Shown in pieces: positions 1 to 5,506 of a DNA stretch of 10,290 nucleotides. The first letter of the stretch is position 1. Every line of letters starts with the position of its first letter. The stretch spans positions 1 to 10,290 of the forward strand of contig CAAEVC010000150.1 in assembly GCA_900759415.1 (NCBI GenBank), given 5' to 3'. This stretch comes from an uncultured Dialister sp. (GTDB taxonomy: Bacteria; Bacillota; Negativicutes; Veillonellales; Dialisteraceae). The notes under the pieces are model-generated. The model was given only the letters and a program-made list of their open reading frames with translations, did not search any database and was not told the origin of the DNA. The translations under genes were made by a program, and so were the position numbers.

Positions 1-94
1 CCCATCACTTGCGTTAAGATTGTGATGAGATTATACCATGACTGGGACATTTTCATTTGTGGTTACTTGAGACAATATCACTTGTGGTTCATAA
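1..94 (-). mobile_element. Outward-facing end of an IS21-like insertion sequence (partial)
   Basis: These 94 bases are repeated exactly, in inverted orientation, at 10196-10289. Read from the inner edge outward, the segment carries two related 21-bp units (69-89 and 44-64, 17 of 21 matching, 25-bp period), each beginning AACCACAA and ending TGTCNC. An extended -10 promoter (TGG-TATAAT, complement of 30-38) follows and fires out of the window. Tandem degenerate repeats followed by an outward promoter fit the transposase-binding end of an IS21-family element. That family call is from memory of the end architecture; no transposase coding sequence is in the window. The inner boundary is set where the two copies stop matching, so the true IS terminus may differ by a few bases. 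Confidence 0.6.
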
Positions 95-119
95 GTTCAT
101 GATTTATTTGCTTTTCTCC

Positions 120-148
120 TTGACAAAGGAAGCTTAGGATATTATAGT
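120..148 (+). promoter_or_regulatory. Sigma-A promoter of the thrS T-box leader
   Basis: A perfect -35 box TTGACA (120-125) is followed by a 17-bp spacer and the -10 box TATAGT (143-148). This predicts a transcript start near 155, just before the T-box Stem I. The promoter begins only 25 bp inside the IS end, so the element appears to have inserted immediately upstream without removing it. Confidence 0.85.
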
Positions 149-154
149 AAACAC

Positions 155-373
155 ATAAATGTGATGACGAAGACATGATATGTCTGATCGGTATTTCAGA
201 GAGTCTGCGGCCGGTGTGAGCAGATATATGGACAGATGTATTACCACTTCCAAACAGAAAGATTGAAATCTTTCCGGCTGGTCTACGTTATAGACTTAAG
301 AGCGGAGCAGTATGCTTCAATTTGGGTGGAACCACGGAAACTTTCGTCCCTTAGCGGGAAGGAAGTTTTTTTT
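155..373 (+). ncRNA. T-box riboswitch, threonine class
   Basis: The leader senses uncharged tRNA and controls read-through into thrS. The T-box core TGGGTGGAACCACGG (323-337) is near-consensus; TGGA at 327-330 would pair with the tRNA acceptor end and predicts U at the discriminator position. Stem I shows the conserved AGAGAG (198-203) and a distal stem TCTGC/GCAGA (204-208/220-224). The probable specifier is ACC (threonine) at 243-245, followed by a purine, just before CTTC (247-250), which can close on GAAG (about 170-173). Downstream hairpins GAAAGAT/ATCTTTC (257-274) and GTCTA/TAGAC (281-295) precede the antiterminator. The specifier assignment comes from position plus the downstream gene, without a covariance-model fit. 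Confidence 0.93.
339..373 (+). terminator. T-box attenuator terminator upstream of thrS
   Basis: A 12-position stem (339-350 with 356-367) has one G-A mismatch and one G-U pair, and runs into eight T residues (366-373). It begins just after the T-box core, in the usual layout where antiterminator and terminator exclude each other. Charged tRNA-Thr should favour termination here, and uncharged tRNA should favour read-through. Confidence 0.9.
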
Positions 374-443
374 ATTTCATTGTTCATTTTCTCGAACTGT
401 TCTCAGCGGTGAAGAGAAAAATATATAGGAAAGGAAGATTTTC

Positions 444-2351
444 ATGATTACAATCAGACTGAAAGATGGAAAAGAAAAGCAGTTTGAAAGTGCGGTTTCC
501 CTGGCGGAAGCAGCTAAAGCTATTTCCAACAGCCTTGGCAAAGATGCTGTTGTGGCTAAAGTTAATGGGGAGCTTACTGACCTTCGTGATCCGATTACTG
601 ATGGAAGCGAAGTTGAATTCTTTACTAAAGCGGATAAGGAAGGATTATTTACTTTAAGACATACAGCAGCCCATGTCATGGCACAGGCTATCCAGCATCT
701 GTTCCCTGGCACAAAGTTTGCTATCGGTCCGGCTATTGATGACGGATTCTATTATGACCTTGATTCTGATCACGTATTCAGTCAGGAAGATTTCCCGGCT
801 ATTGAAAAAGAAATGGCTAAGATTATTAAGGAAAATATTCCTCTTACCAAGAAGATTCTTTCTCGCGAAGATGCACTGAAGTTCTTTAAAGATAAACAGC
901 AGGATTACAAAGTTATGCTGATCAGTGATCTTCCGGAGGGTGAACAGATTTCTCTTTATGAACAGGGAGATTTTACAGATCTCTGTGCAGGCCCGCATAT
1001 GCGCTCTACCGGTAAGGTCAAGGTATTTAAGATCATGTCTGTAGCTGGTGCTTACTGGCGCGGTGATTCCAAGAATAAAATGCTGCAGCGTATCTATGCA
1101 ACTGCTTTCTTCAAGAAAGAAGATCTGGACCATTTCCTCTTCGTCCGCAGTGAAGCAGAGAAGAGAGATCATAGAAAATTGGGAAAACAGCTTGATCTGT
1201 TCTCCTTCCATGAAGAAGGGCCAGGGTTCCCGTTCTTCCATCCAAAGGGCATGCTTCTCAGAAATAAGCTTATGGATTATGAAAGAGAACTGTTCAAAGA
1301 ATTTGGTTACGTGGAAATCATGACTCCGGTTATTCTTTCCAAAAATCTCTGGGTTCAGTCTGGTCATTGGGATCATTATCAGGAAAATATGTACTTCACC
1401 AAGATTGATGATGAAGATTATGCTATTAAACCGATGAACTGCCCTGGCGGAATTCTTTATTTCAAGACCCAGCAGCGTTCCTATCGTGATCTGCCGATGC
1501 GGGTTGGTGAATTTGGCCTCGTTCACAGACATGAATTGAAGGGCGCTCTCCATGGTCTTTTCCGTGTCCGTTGCTTTACTCAGGATGATGCTCATATCTT
1601 CATGACCAAGGAACAGATGAAGGAAGAAGTCATTAAATGCATGGCTATGTACAAAAAAATGTATGGTGTATTTGGCCTTGAATACCATGTAGAACTTTCA
1701 ACCCGTCCGGAAAACTCCATGGGAAGTGATGAACTTTGGGAAATCGCAACCGACGCTCTTCGTGAAGCTATCGAAAAGACCGGAGTTCCTTATCAGATCA
1801 ATGAAGGGGATGGCGCATTCTATGGTCCAAAGCTTGACTTCCATGTTCAGGATTCCCTTGGCCGTACATGGCAGTGCGGAACTATTCAGATGGATATGCA
1901 GCTTCCGGAACGTTTCGATGTAAACTACATCGGGGAAGATGGAGAAAAGCATCGTGCTGTTATGCTTCACAGAGCAGGATACGGCTCCCTGGAACGTTTC
2001 CTCGGTATTCTGATCGAACACTTTGGCGGCGCTTTCCCGACCTGGATTGCACCTGTTCAGGTCAAAATAATTCCAGTCACCGAGAAGAATCTGGATTATG
2101 CCAGATCTGTTGCATCTGCACTGTCTGAATCCGATATCCGGGTTGAAGTTGAAGAAGCAAATGAAACTCTTGGATATAAGATCCGCAAAGCACAGATGGA
2201 AAAAGTTCCGTATATGCTGATTTTAGGCGATAAGGAAATGAATTCACGCACTGTTTCCATCAGAAGCCGCAAGAATGGTGATGAAGGTTCCTGCATGTTA
2301 CCGATTTTTGCAGCTAATCTGATTCGTGAAATCAAAGATAGAGAATGCTGA
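444..2351 (+). CDS. thrS: Threonyl-tRNA synthetase
   Basis: This class II synthetase activates threonine and charges tRNA-Thr in the cytoplasm. At 635 aa it is full length (the E. coli enzyme is 642 aa). Order of domains: TGS domain (about 1-62); editing domain with H73 and H77 in HTAAH plus C181 and H185 in CAGPH, the expected site for hydrolysing mischarged Ser-tRNA-Thr; catalytic core with zinc ligands C333 (MNCPGG), H384 and H509; class II motif 2 near RVGEFGLVHRHE; motif 3 near GSLERFLGILIEH; and a C-terminal anticodon-binding domain (about 535-635). The ATG at 444 follows the ribosome binding site AGGAAAGGA (428-436) with good spacing, and the protein aligns from its first residue. It is expressed through the T-box upstream, and the HutP-like gene starts at its stop codon. 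All key residues are intact. Confidence 0.98.
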   Translation: MITIRLKDGKEKQFESAVSLAEAAKAISNSLGKDAVVAKVNGELTDLRDPITDGSEVEFFTKADKEGLFTLRHTAAHVMAQAIQHLFPGTKFAIGPAIDDGFYYDLDSDHVFSQEDFPAIEKEMAKIIKENIPLTKKILSREDALKFFKDKQQDYKVMLISDLPEGEQISLYEQGDFTDLCAGPHMRSTGKVKVFKIMSVAGAYWRGDSKNKMLQRIYATAFFKKEDLDHFLFVRSEAEKRDHRKLGKQLDLFSFHEEGPGFPFFHPKGMLLRNKLMDYERELFKEFGYVEIMTPVILSKNLWVQSGHWDHYQENMYFTKIDDEDYAIKPMNCPGGILYFKTQQRSYRDLPMRVGEFGLVHRHELKGALHGLFRVRCFTQDDAHIFMTKEQMKEEVIKCMAMYKKMYGVFGLEYHVELSTRPENSMGSDELWEIATDALREAIEKTGVPYQINEGDGAFYGPKLDFHVQDSLGRTWQCGTIQMDMQLPERFDVNYIGEDGEKHRAVMLHRAGYGSLERFLGILIEHFGGAFPTWIAPVQVKIIPVTEKNLDYARSVASALSESDIRVEVEEANETLGYKIRKAQMEKVPYMLILGDKEMNSRTVSIRSRKNGDEGSCMLPIFAANLIREIKDREC

Positions 2352-2352
2352 T

Positions 2353-2787
2353 ATGCAGAAAGAATTTCAGAGTGCTGATATTGCCAGAGCAGCGGTAAGA
2401 ATGGCCCTGTCAGAAACAAGGGCTGATGAAAATAAACTGAGAGAAGAACTCCAAGAACAGGGGATACGCTCTGTAGCTGTTAATTTTGGTGGTAAATTTA
2501 CGGAGATCCTTCCTAAAATATTTGAATCAGCTATTGTAGCTGCTCAAAGACAACATGTTATTTCTGATACTCATGTAGGGGATGGTTCTGTGCTTGGAGC
2601 CATGGAATCTGCTATCGAACAGGTCAAGCTGATGGCCATAGGGATGAATGTCGGTGGAAAGATTGGCATCGCCAGATGGAAAGAACATCTCTGTGTAGCT
2701 GTTTTCGTTGGTGTAGGTGTGCTGCATTTCAATGAAGTTACAATCGGTATGGCACATAGAGTGTTAAGAAATGACTTGACAGATTAA
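2353..2787 (+). CDS. HutP-family RNA-binding antiterminator-like protein
   Basis: The 144-aa product matches B. subtilis HutP in size (about 148 aa) and pattern along its length, as I recall that sequence: an N-terminal helix IARAAVRMALSE (10-21) against IGRLSVLLLLNE, EELQEQG (31-37) against EELERDG, GAMESAIEQV (82-91) against the ATMEAL helix, and GVGVLHFNEVTIGMAHRVL (120-138) against the C-terminal glycine-rich strand. HutP is a hexameric protein that binds hut mRNA and prevents termination when bound to histidine and Mg2+. The metal-binding HALYH pair is not preserved here (D77 and L81 in that alignment), so ligand and target may differ. The ATG at 2353 lies 1 nt past the thrS stop with a weak AGATAGAG upstream, suggesting translational coupling. 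A GTG at 2326 would add nine residues but has no ribosome binding site. No hut genes are nearby; infC follows. Confidence 0.75.
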   Translation: MQKEFQSADIARAAVRMALSETRADENKLREELQEQGIRSVAVNFGGKFTEILPKIFESAIVAAQRQHVISDTHVGDGSVLGAMESAIEQVKLMAIGMNVGGKIGIARWKEHLCVAVFVGVGVLHFNEVTIGMAHRVLRNDLTD

Positions 2788-2804
2788 GTTATATGATGTA
2801 GTAT
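2776..2804 (+). promoter_or_regulatory. Promoter of the infC-rpmI-rplT operon
   Basis: A perfect TTGACA (2776-2781) lies within the last codons of the HutP-like gene. A 17-bp spacer leads to TAGTAT (2799-2804), a 4/6 match to the -10 consensus; TATATT at 2802-2807 is an alternative with too long a spacer. Transcription would start near 2811, right at the leader RNA. Read-through from thrS-hutP is also possible, as no terminator separates the units. Confidence 0.6.
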
Positions 2805-2810
2805 ATTAAG

Positions 2811-2930
2811 CGTATTTATTGCAAGCAGAAGTCATCCGCTTCTCACCTTACAAGGCGCAAAGCTACTAAGGTTTACGTATGAACTTAAAGGCGGACGGCA
2901 TATGCTGTCCGCCTTCTTACTTGCAATGAT
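2811..2930 (+). ncRNA. L20-type ribosomal protein leader upstream of infC
   Basis: This structured leader sits where the Firmicute L20 leader is found, before infC-rpmI-rplT. A long-range helix of about 10 bp joins 2816-2825 (TTATTGCAAG) to 2920-2929 (CTTGCAATGA) and encloses the whole element. Inside are ACCTT/AAGGT (2845-2849/2868-2872) and a 10-bp GC-rich hairpin 2890-2899/2904-2913 with an ATAT loop and one G-U pair. AGAAG (2827-2831) can pair either locally with CTTCT 2839-2843 or distally with CTTCT 2913-2917, which would give alternative folds. In this family L20 binds the leader and represses its operon. The assignment rests on synteny, fold and recalled family sequence, not on a covariance-model score. 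Confidence 0.75.
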
Positions 2931-2953
2931 TTCTTTTTTCGGAGGTGAAAAGA

Positions 2954-3463
2954 ATAAGTAAGGAACTTAGTATCAATGAACAGATCCGGGCTAGAGAAGT
3001 CCGCGTTGTTAGTGATACAAACGAACAGTTGGGGATCATGACGCTCCATGAAGCAATCCGTCTTGCGGAAGAAAAGGGGCTTGATCTCGTAGAGGTTGCA
3101 CCGAATGGCCGCCCTCCCGTATGCCGTATTATGAATTATGGCAAGTACAGATATGAACAGCAGAAACGTGACAAGGAAGCCAAGAAGAAACAGAAGGTAT
3201 TCCAGATTAAAGAAGTGAAGCTTCGTCCGAATATCGAAGATCATGACTTCTTCGTCAAATTGAAAAATGCGCAGCGTTTCCTTAAAGATGGAAATAAAGT
3301 CAAAGTGACCATTATGTTCCGCGGAAGAGAAATGACCCATCCTGAATTAGGACAGGAAGTTCTTGATCGCTTCGCAAAAGAGCTCGGTGACTCCATTGTT
3401 CGCGAAAAGCCACCGAAGTTAGAAGGTCGTAACATGACCATGGTCATTGGGCCAAAAGCATGA
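2954..3463 (+). CDS. infC: Translation initiation factor IF-3 (apparent AUA start)
   Basis: IF3 binds the 30S subunit, prevents premature 50S joining and checks start-codon/initiator tRNA pairing. The N-terminal domain (INEQIRAREVRVV), the lysine-rich linker (YRYEQQKRDKEAKKKQK) and the C-terminal domain through GRNMTMVIGPKA are complete at 169 aa. Alignment to B. subtilis IF3 (MSKDFIINEQIR) places its initiator Met on the ATA codon at 2954-2956 (ISKELSINEQIR). That ATA is 6 nt after the strong ribosome binding site GGAGGTG (2941-2947). The only nearby standard start, GTG 2945, overlaps that site and has nothing upstream, so it is unlikely. Non-AUG starts are typical of infC (AUU in E. coli) and underlie autoregulation by IF3. 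It is the first gene of the infC-rpmI-rplT operon, 16 nt before rpmI. Confidence 0.96.
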   Translation: MSKELSINEQIRAREVRVVSDTNEQLGIMTLHEAIRLAEEKGLDLVEVAPNGRPPVCRIMNYGKYRYEQQKRDKEAKKKQKVFQIKEVKLRPNIEDHDFFVKLKNAQRFLKDGNKVKVTIMFRGREMTHPELGQEVLDRFAKELGDSIVREKPPKLEGRNMTMVIGPKA

Positions 3464-3479
3464 AAAAGGAGAGAAAATT

Positions 3480-3677
3480 ATGCCGAAAATGAAAACCCGT
3501 CGCGCTGCGGCAAAACGTTTTACAGAAACAGGATCCGGTCAGTTCAAGAGAAACAAAGCATTCAAGAGCCATATTCTCGAAAAGAAGTCTCCAAAGAGAA
3601 AGAGAAACTTTAGAAAAGCAGCACTGGTTTCTAAGGCTGATTACAAACGTGTAGCAAAACTGCTTCCGAATGGTTAA
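3480..3677 (+). CDS. rpmI: 50S ribosomal protein L35
   Basis: This small basic protein of the large ribosomal subunit is 65 aa, the family's normal length. It shows the typical N-terminus MPKMKTRRAAAKRF and the RNKAFKSHILEKKSPKRKRNFRK core, dense in lysine and arginine for rRNA contact. The ATG at 3480 is preceded by AAGGAGAG (3466-3473) at good spacing; the in-frame TTG at 3447 would add eleven residues that are not part of L35. It sits 16 nt after infC and 18 nt before rplT, the standard operon order, and shares the L20-type leader. Confidence 0.97.
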   Translation: MPKMKTRRAAAKRFTETGSGQFKRNKAFKSHILEKKSPKRKRNFRKAALVSKADYKRVAKLLPNG

Positions 3678-3695
3678 TAAGGAGGATTTTAGAGA

Positions 3696-4046
3696 ATGGC
3701 AAGAGTTAAATCTGGCGTTACCGCCCATGCAAGACATAAGAAAATTCTGAAAATGGCTAAGGGCTACAGAGGTGCCCGCCATACCCAGTTCAGAAAAGCA
3801 AATGAACTGGTGATGAAAGCTCTCTACTATGCAAGAAGAGACCGCAGATCCAAGAAGAGAGAATTCCGTAAGCTCTGGATCGTAAGAATCAATGCGGCTG
3901 CTCGACAGAATGGTATGACATACAGCAAGCTGATTGCTGGTCTTACCAAGGCTGGTATTGCAGTAAACCGCAAGATGCTGTCTGAACTGGCTATCAGTGA
4001 TCCGGCAGGCTTCACCAAGATTTGCGAAGCTGCAAAGAACGCTTAA
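3696..4046 (+). CDS. rplT: 50S ribosomal protein L20
   Basis: L20 binds 23S rRNA early in 50S assembly and, in this operon type, also binds its own mRNA leader to repress synthesis. The 116-aa protein has the expected basic N-terminal extension (MARVKSGVTAHARHKKILK, then GYRGARHTQFRKA) and the globular C-terminal domain with LWIVRINAAARQNGMTYSKLI and NRKMLSELAI. The ribosome binding site TAAGGAGG (3678-3685) lies 10 nt before the ATG. It is the last gene of the operon, and a strong terminator follows within 60 nt. L20 is the likely regulator acting at the leader about 0.8 kb upstream. Confidence 0.98.
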   Translation: MARVKSGVTAHARHKKILKMAKGYRGARHTQFRKANELVMKALYYARRDRRSKKREFRKLWIVRINAAARQNGMTYSKLIAGLTKAGIAVNRKMLSELAISDPAGFTKICEAAKNA

Positions 4047-4102
4047 TTATTGAATCTTACATAAGAACTGTCAGCTTGCAAGAGAGGACAGATTAAGGAG
4101 AA

Positions 4103-4134
4103 AGACATCCGGTTTATCTGACTGGATGTCTTTT
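4103..4134 (+). terminator. Rho-independent terminator of the infC-rpmI-rplT operon
   Basis: An 11-bp stem (4103-4113 with 4121-4131, one G-U pair) carries a 7-nt loop and is followed by TTTTCTCTC. Flanking GAGAA and TTCTC can extend the stem past a bulged base. It lies 56 nt after the rplT stop codon. Confidence 0.88.
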
Positions 4135-4159
4135 CTCTCATTGTATGCATATGAGAAAT

Positions 4160-4189
4160 AAAAATGCCCTGTACTATACAGTACAGGGC
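4160..4189 (-). terminator. Rho-independent terminator of fba
   Basis: A perfect 10-bp inverted repeat GCCCTGTACT/AGTACAGGGC (4166-4175/4180-4189) has a 4-nt loop. On the minus strand it is followed by ATTTTTATTT, so it ends fba transcripts 42 nt after that gene's stop. Outer sequences 4144-4157 and 4193-4210 are also imperfectly complementary and could extend the structure. rplT and fba converge here. Confidence 0.85.
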
Positions 4190-4231
4190 AAATTCTTATC
4201 ATAATGCATATATCGGCAGGGTCATGGAAAT

Positions 4232-5164
4232 TTAAAGCGTATCAGCAGAACCGAGGACTGCTTCGATTTTGTGCATAACCATCTCTTTTACCGCTTCTCT
4301 TGCAGGTTTCAGATAACTTCTTGGATCGAAATTGGATGGATCTTTATAAAGGGCTTCTCTGATAGCACTGGTCATTGCCAGACGAATATCTGTATCAATA
4401 TTAATCTTGCATACAGACATGGTAGCTGCTTTTCTCAGCATGTCTTCCGGCACTCCTTTTGCACCCAGTACTTTACCGCCATATTCATTACATTTTTCTA
4501 CAAATTCAGGAATAACAGTAGAAGCACCATGAAGAACGATCGGATAGTTCGGGAGAAGTTTACCCACTTTTTCCAGACGTTCGTAATCCAGATAGGCATC
4601 TCCCTTGTACTTATATGCACCGTGGCTGGTGCCGATAGCAATAGCAAGAGAATCACAGCCTGTACGTTCTACGAATTCAGCTGCTTCATCGGGGTCTGTG
4701 AAAATAGCGTCTTTAGCATCTACACTGACCATGTCTTCCACACCGGCCAGGCGTCCCAATTCAGCTTCTACAACAACCCCTTTATCATGGGCATATTCTA
4801 CAATCTGTTTGGTAATCCTGATGTTTTCTTCGAAAGGATGTTTTGAACCGTCATACATAACGGAAGTGAATCCGCCGTCAATGCAGGCTTTGCAGACTTC
4901 ATAGGAGGAACCGTGATCCAGATGAAGAGCTGTCGGGATTTCAGGATAGTCCTGAAGAGCAATTTTCACAAGTCCAACAATATATTCCTGACCGGCGTAT
5001 TTTCTGGCACCTTCGGAAGCCTGTAAGATAACAGGAGACTGTTTTTCCTTTGCGGCTTCCATGATACCCTGGATGATCTCCATGTTGTTTACATTAAATG
5101 CACCGATAGCATAATGACGTTCATATGCTTTTTTAAACATTTCCTTAGTTCCTACAAGTGGCAT
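4232..5164 (-). CDS. fba: Class II fructose-1,6-bisphosphate aldolase
   Basis: This zinc-dependent aldolase interconverts fructose-1,6-bisphosphate with glyceraldehyde-3-phosphate and dihydroxyacetone phosphate in glycolysis and gluconeogenesis. At 310 aa it has the usual length of the short class II (FbaA/GatY-like) form. Visible motifs: GAFNVNN (21-27); LHLDHGSS with catalytic D83 and zinc ligand H84; EAELGRLAG with E135; zinc ligands H181 in GTSHGAYK and H212 in VLHGAS; and the phosphate-binding region through NIDTD (255-259). The ribosome binding site AAAGGAAGGT (complement of 5171-5180) precedes the ATG. The gene is monocistronic, with its own terminator and a promoter about 95 nt upstream. 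The 5' leader contains two small inverted repeats. Tagatose-bisphosphate aldolases are close relatives, but the isolated setting favours the glycolytic enzyme. Confidence 0.95.
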   Translation of the reverse strand: MPLVGTKEMFKKAYERHYAIGAFNVNNMEIIQGIMEAAKEKQSPVILQASEGARKYAGQEYIVGLVKIALQDYPEIPTALHLDHGSSYEVCKACIDGGFTSVMYDGSKHPFEENIRITKQIVEYAHDKGVVVEAELGRLAGVEDMVSVDAKDAIFTDPDEAAEFVERTGCDSLAIAIGTSHGAYKYKGDAYLDYERLEKVGKLLPNYPIVLHGASTVIPEFVEKCNEYGGKVLGAKGVPEDMLRKAATMSVCKINIDTDIRLAMTSAIREALYKDPSNFDPRSYLKPAREAVKEMVMHKIEAVLGSADTL

Positions 5165-5203
5165 TTTAATACCTTCCTTTCAGTGACTGATAACTTTATG
5201 GAT

Positions 5204-5243
5204 TCTGAAAATCAGACAACATTTCATATACAGGATGAAATGT
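5204..5243 (-). repeat. Two inverted repeats in the fba leader
   Basis: ACATTTCAT (5219-5227) and ATGAAATGT (5235-5243) form a perfect 9-bp inverted repeat with a 7-bp spacer. TCTGA-AAA-TCAGA (5204-5216) is a second, smaller one. Both lie between the predicted fba -10 box and the start codon, so they could be a regulator binding site or hairpins in the mRNA leader. Neither is followed by a T-run, so they are not terminators. Confidence 0.5.
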
Positions 5244-5256
5244 ATTATTCAAATTA

Positions 5257-5285
5257 ATTATACTTAATACCTGCATATATTTCCA
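5257..5285 (-). promoter_or_regulatory. Probable promoter of fba
   Basis: On the minus strand a perfect TATAAT (complement of 5257-5262) sits 17 bp after TGGAAA (complement of 5280-5285), a 4/6 match to the -35 consensus. It would give a leader of roughly 85 nt carrying the inverted repeats. Confidence 0.6.
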
Positions 5286-5506
5286 CCAGTAAATTTCAGA
5301 TGCCGGTAAATCATAATATCCGTAATGGCAAGTGACTTGATATTTCTTTTTCTGAGGTAATTTACAGACTGAAAGTAATCGATTTTACGGTGAATGGGAG
5401 TAGATTATCCAAAGCGGTCATAAGCGGCTTTTATGTTTACATTTCTTGTGATAAAATAAAAAAGGTTAACATTCTTTTTTGATCTTATTTTACAAAAGGC
5501 GGTATT
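5286..5506. other. Divergent fba / aminotransferase intergenic region
   Basis: This is the rest of the 342-bp gap between divergent genes and is AT-rich. I see no convincing ORF or structured RNA. A short repeat AAAGC/GCTTT (about 5411-5431) is present. The only useful signals are the candidate extended -10 at 5449-5457 and the ribosome binding site AAGGCGG (5496-5502) for the gene starting at 5507. Confidence 0.4.
5449..5457 (+). promoter_or_regulatory. Candidate extended -10 promoter of the aminotransferase gene
   Basis: TGA-TAAAAT (TG-N-TAAAAT) fits an extended -10 element that does not need a strong -35. It would start transcripts near 5464, leaving a leader of about 43 nt. TTTACA at 5436 is only 10 bp upstream, too close to act as its -35. 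Confidence 0.4.

Noticed and set aside
654..1688. Open frame of 344 codons on the minus strand opposite thrS
   Set aside because: It lies wholly within a clearly conserved thrS, has no recognisable motif, and its composition is what antisense of a biased coding frame gives.
2326..2328. GTG as the start of the HutP-like gene
   Set aside because: There is no ribosome binding site upstream, and it would overlap thrS by 26 nt; ATG 2353 gives a family-length protein.
2890..2917. Intrinsic terminator before infC
   Set aside because: The GC-rich hairpin is strong, but the following TTCTTACTTG is not a real T-run and its bases also pair in the leader helix; treated as part of the leader.
2945..2947. 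GTG as the infC start
   Set aside because: It overlaps the GGAGG ribosome binding site, has no such site upstream, and extends beyond the family N-terminus; ATA 2954 fits better.
4271..4846. Open frame of 191 codons on the plus strand opposite fba
   Set aside because: It is antisense to an intact aldolase, is cysteine/phenylalanine-rich low-quality sequence, and shows no family features.
5436..5457. TTTACA / TAAAAT as a -35/-10 pair
   Set aside because: The spacer is only 10 bp, far too short for sigma-A; the -10 is kept only as an extended -10 candidate.
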